Positions 37,497 to 38,184 of a stretch of 38,184 nt of DNA are shown one piece after another. A program made the translations under genes and the position numbers. Every line of letters begins with the position of its first letter. Position 1 is the stretch's first letter. This DNA comes from Geminocystis sp. GBBB08 (GTDB taxonomy: Bacteria > Cyanobacteriota > Cyanobacteriia > Cyanobacteriales > Cyanobacteriaceae): positions 1-38,184 of the forward strand of contig NZ_VRZC01000018.1 of NCBI RefSeq assembly GCF_016743215.1, given 5' to 3'. The notes under the pieces were generated by a model, which saw nothing but the letters and a program-made list of their open reading frames with translations, did not search any database and had not been told where the DNA came from.

Positions 37497-38184
37497 ACTC
37501 ACCCTAGTTCTACAGAAAAAAAAGATAAAGAGTAAGGCAGATGGACAAGTGCCCAAGAAGACAGGTAGAAAAATTCCTAATATTCGATGCACTTTAAAAT
37601 AATTTTATTGACTCACAAAAACATAATCTCTCTAAACATTGCACCCTTTTCAGTTTCAATAAAAAAGGACTTACAATTAAAATTATCGATCAAATAGAGG
37701 TCAAATATATGGTAGTTCAATTGAAAACTGAAAACAAAAGTTTGTACGATACAGACTATAATCTCTGGGTATTAGAAACCGTTAAAAGAATAGAAAATCA
37801 TGATTTTAATTCTGTTGATTGGGAGAATTTAATTGAAGAGGTATTAGATTTGAGTAAAAGGGATAAAAGAAAACTGGAAAGTTTATTAATGAGATTGATA
37901 GAACATCTCTTAAAATTGGGCTATTGGGAAACAGAAAAAGAAAGAAATAAAAGTCATTGGAAAGGGGAAATCCGTAATTTTCGTCTTCAAATTAAACGTC
38001 TATTACAAGATAGTCCCAGTTTAAAGCTTTATCTTAGAGATATAGTTGAAGAATGTTATCAAAATAGTCGTAATATTGTTTGTGATAAATCTCAACTCCC
38101 CCTCCATACTTTCCCCAAAAACCCGATCGCATCTCTTGAACAAATCTTAGATGAAAACTGGCTTCCCTAAACTCACCCTAGTTC
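37458..38184 (+). repeat. 53-bp perfect direct repeat at the 3' ends of the two DUF29 genes
   Basis: Bases 37458-37510 and 38132-38184 are identical over 53 positions. Each covers the last codons, the TAA stop and 14 bases of 3' flank (ACTCACCCTAGTTC). The second copy reaches the last base of the window, so the true identity may extend further. The interval given spans from the first copy to the second. Confidence 0.9.
37709..38170 (+). CDS. DUF29 family protein, copy 2
   Basis: A 153-residue paralogue of the preceding gene, identical in length and collinear without gaps. It shares YDTDYNLWVLETVKRIENH, DWENLIEEVLDLSKRDKRK, LLMRLIEHLLKLGYWETEKE and SHWKGEIRNFRLQIK. The middle-to-late section (about 107-133) differs most. 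The last residues ASLEQILDENWLP are identical to copy 1, and the identity is at DNA level and continues past the stop. AGAGG about 10 bases upstream serves as ribosome binding site. The window ends 14 bases after the stop. Confidence 0.88.
   Translation: MVVQLKTENKSLYDTDYNLWVLETVKRIENHDFNSVDWENLIEEVLDLSKRDKRKLESLLMRLIEHLLKLGYWETEKERNKSHWKGEIRNFRLQIKRLLQDSPSLKLYLRDIVEECYQNSRNIVCDKSQLPLHTFPKNPIASLEQILDENWLP

Overview
The window reads as chromosomal DNA of a low-GC cyanobacterium. The evidence is a petB-petD pair for the cytochrome b6f complex, a Cph1-type phytochrome with an Rcp1-like response regulator, cyanobacteria-restricted families (DUF1822, DUF3370, TerB/Mo-nitro_C, DUF29, the degenerate sigma-70-like partner of DUF1822), and at least eight copies of the HIP1 octamer GCGATCGC, far more than chance allows in such AT-rich DNA. 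Codon use and intergenic repeats suggest a relative of Geminocystis or Cyanobacterium; that genus-level guess is inference. I see no phage, plasmid, insertion-sequence, CRISPR, rRNA or tRNA signal.

Layout. Positions 1-3150 hold a sigma-70-like protein and a DUF1822 protein separated by two copies of a 34-bp repeat. A DUF3370 lipoprotein (minus) follows. After a 630-base gap comes accC (minus), divergent from an HPP-family membrane protein that is followed immediately by the tail of a truncated haemoglobin gene. Then come a TerB/Mo-nitro_C protein, a small unknown protein, secA (minus), a glutathionyl-hydroquinone-reductase-like protein, and a minus-strand pair of mgtE and a membrane-anchored WD40 protein. 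From 16.5 to 26.1 kb the genes are on the plus strand: mreB, a J-domain co-chaperone, a Ser/Thr kinase, an ammonium-transporter/hybrid-histidine-kinase fusion, a REC-PAS-GGDEF diguanylate cyclase and ccdA. Minus-strand murJ and rlmN follow, then a three-gene light-signalling block (phytochrome, Rcp1-like regulator, hybrid kinase with a cyanobacteriochrome-type GAF). It is divergent from rpsU, a 58-residue gene with a strong promoter and ribosome binding site. The window ends with petB, petD and two tandem DUF29 genes.

The window is mostly housekeeping, but it carries two dense signalling modules. The first couples a complete-looking Amt channel to a histidine kinase and receiver, followed directly by a response-regulator diguanylate cyclase; it could link ammonium to phosphorelay and c-di-GMP. 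The second joins a canonical bilin-binding phytochrome and its regulator to a second putative bilin-binding hybrid kinase in one transcription unit. Decay and duplication also show: a globin remnant, an unrecognised minus-strand remnant, duplicated DUF29 genes with a 53-bp identical tail reaching the last base of the window, and several classes of short dispersed repeats.
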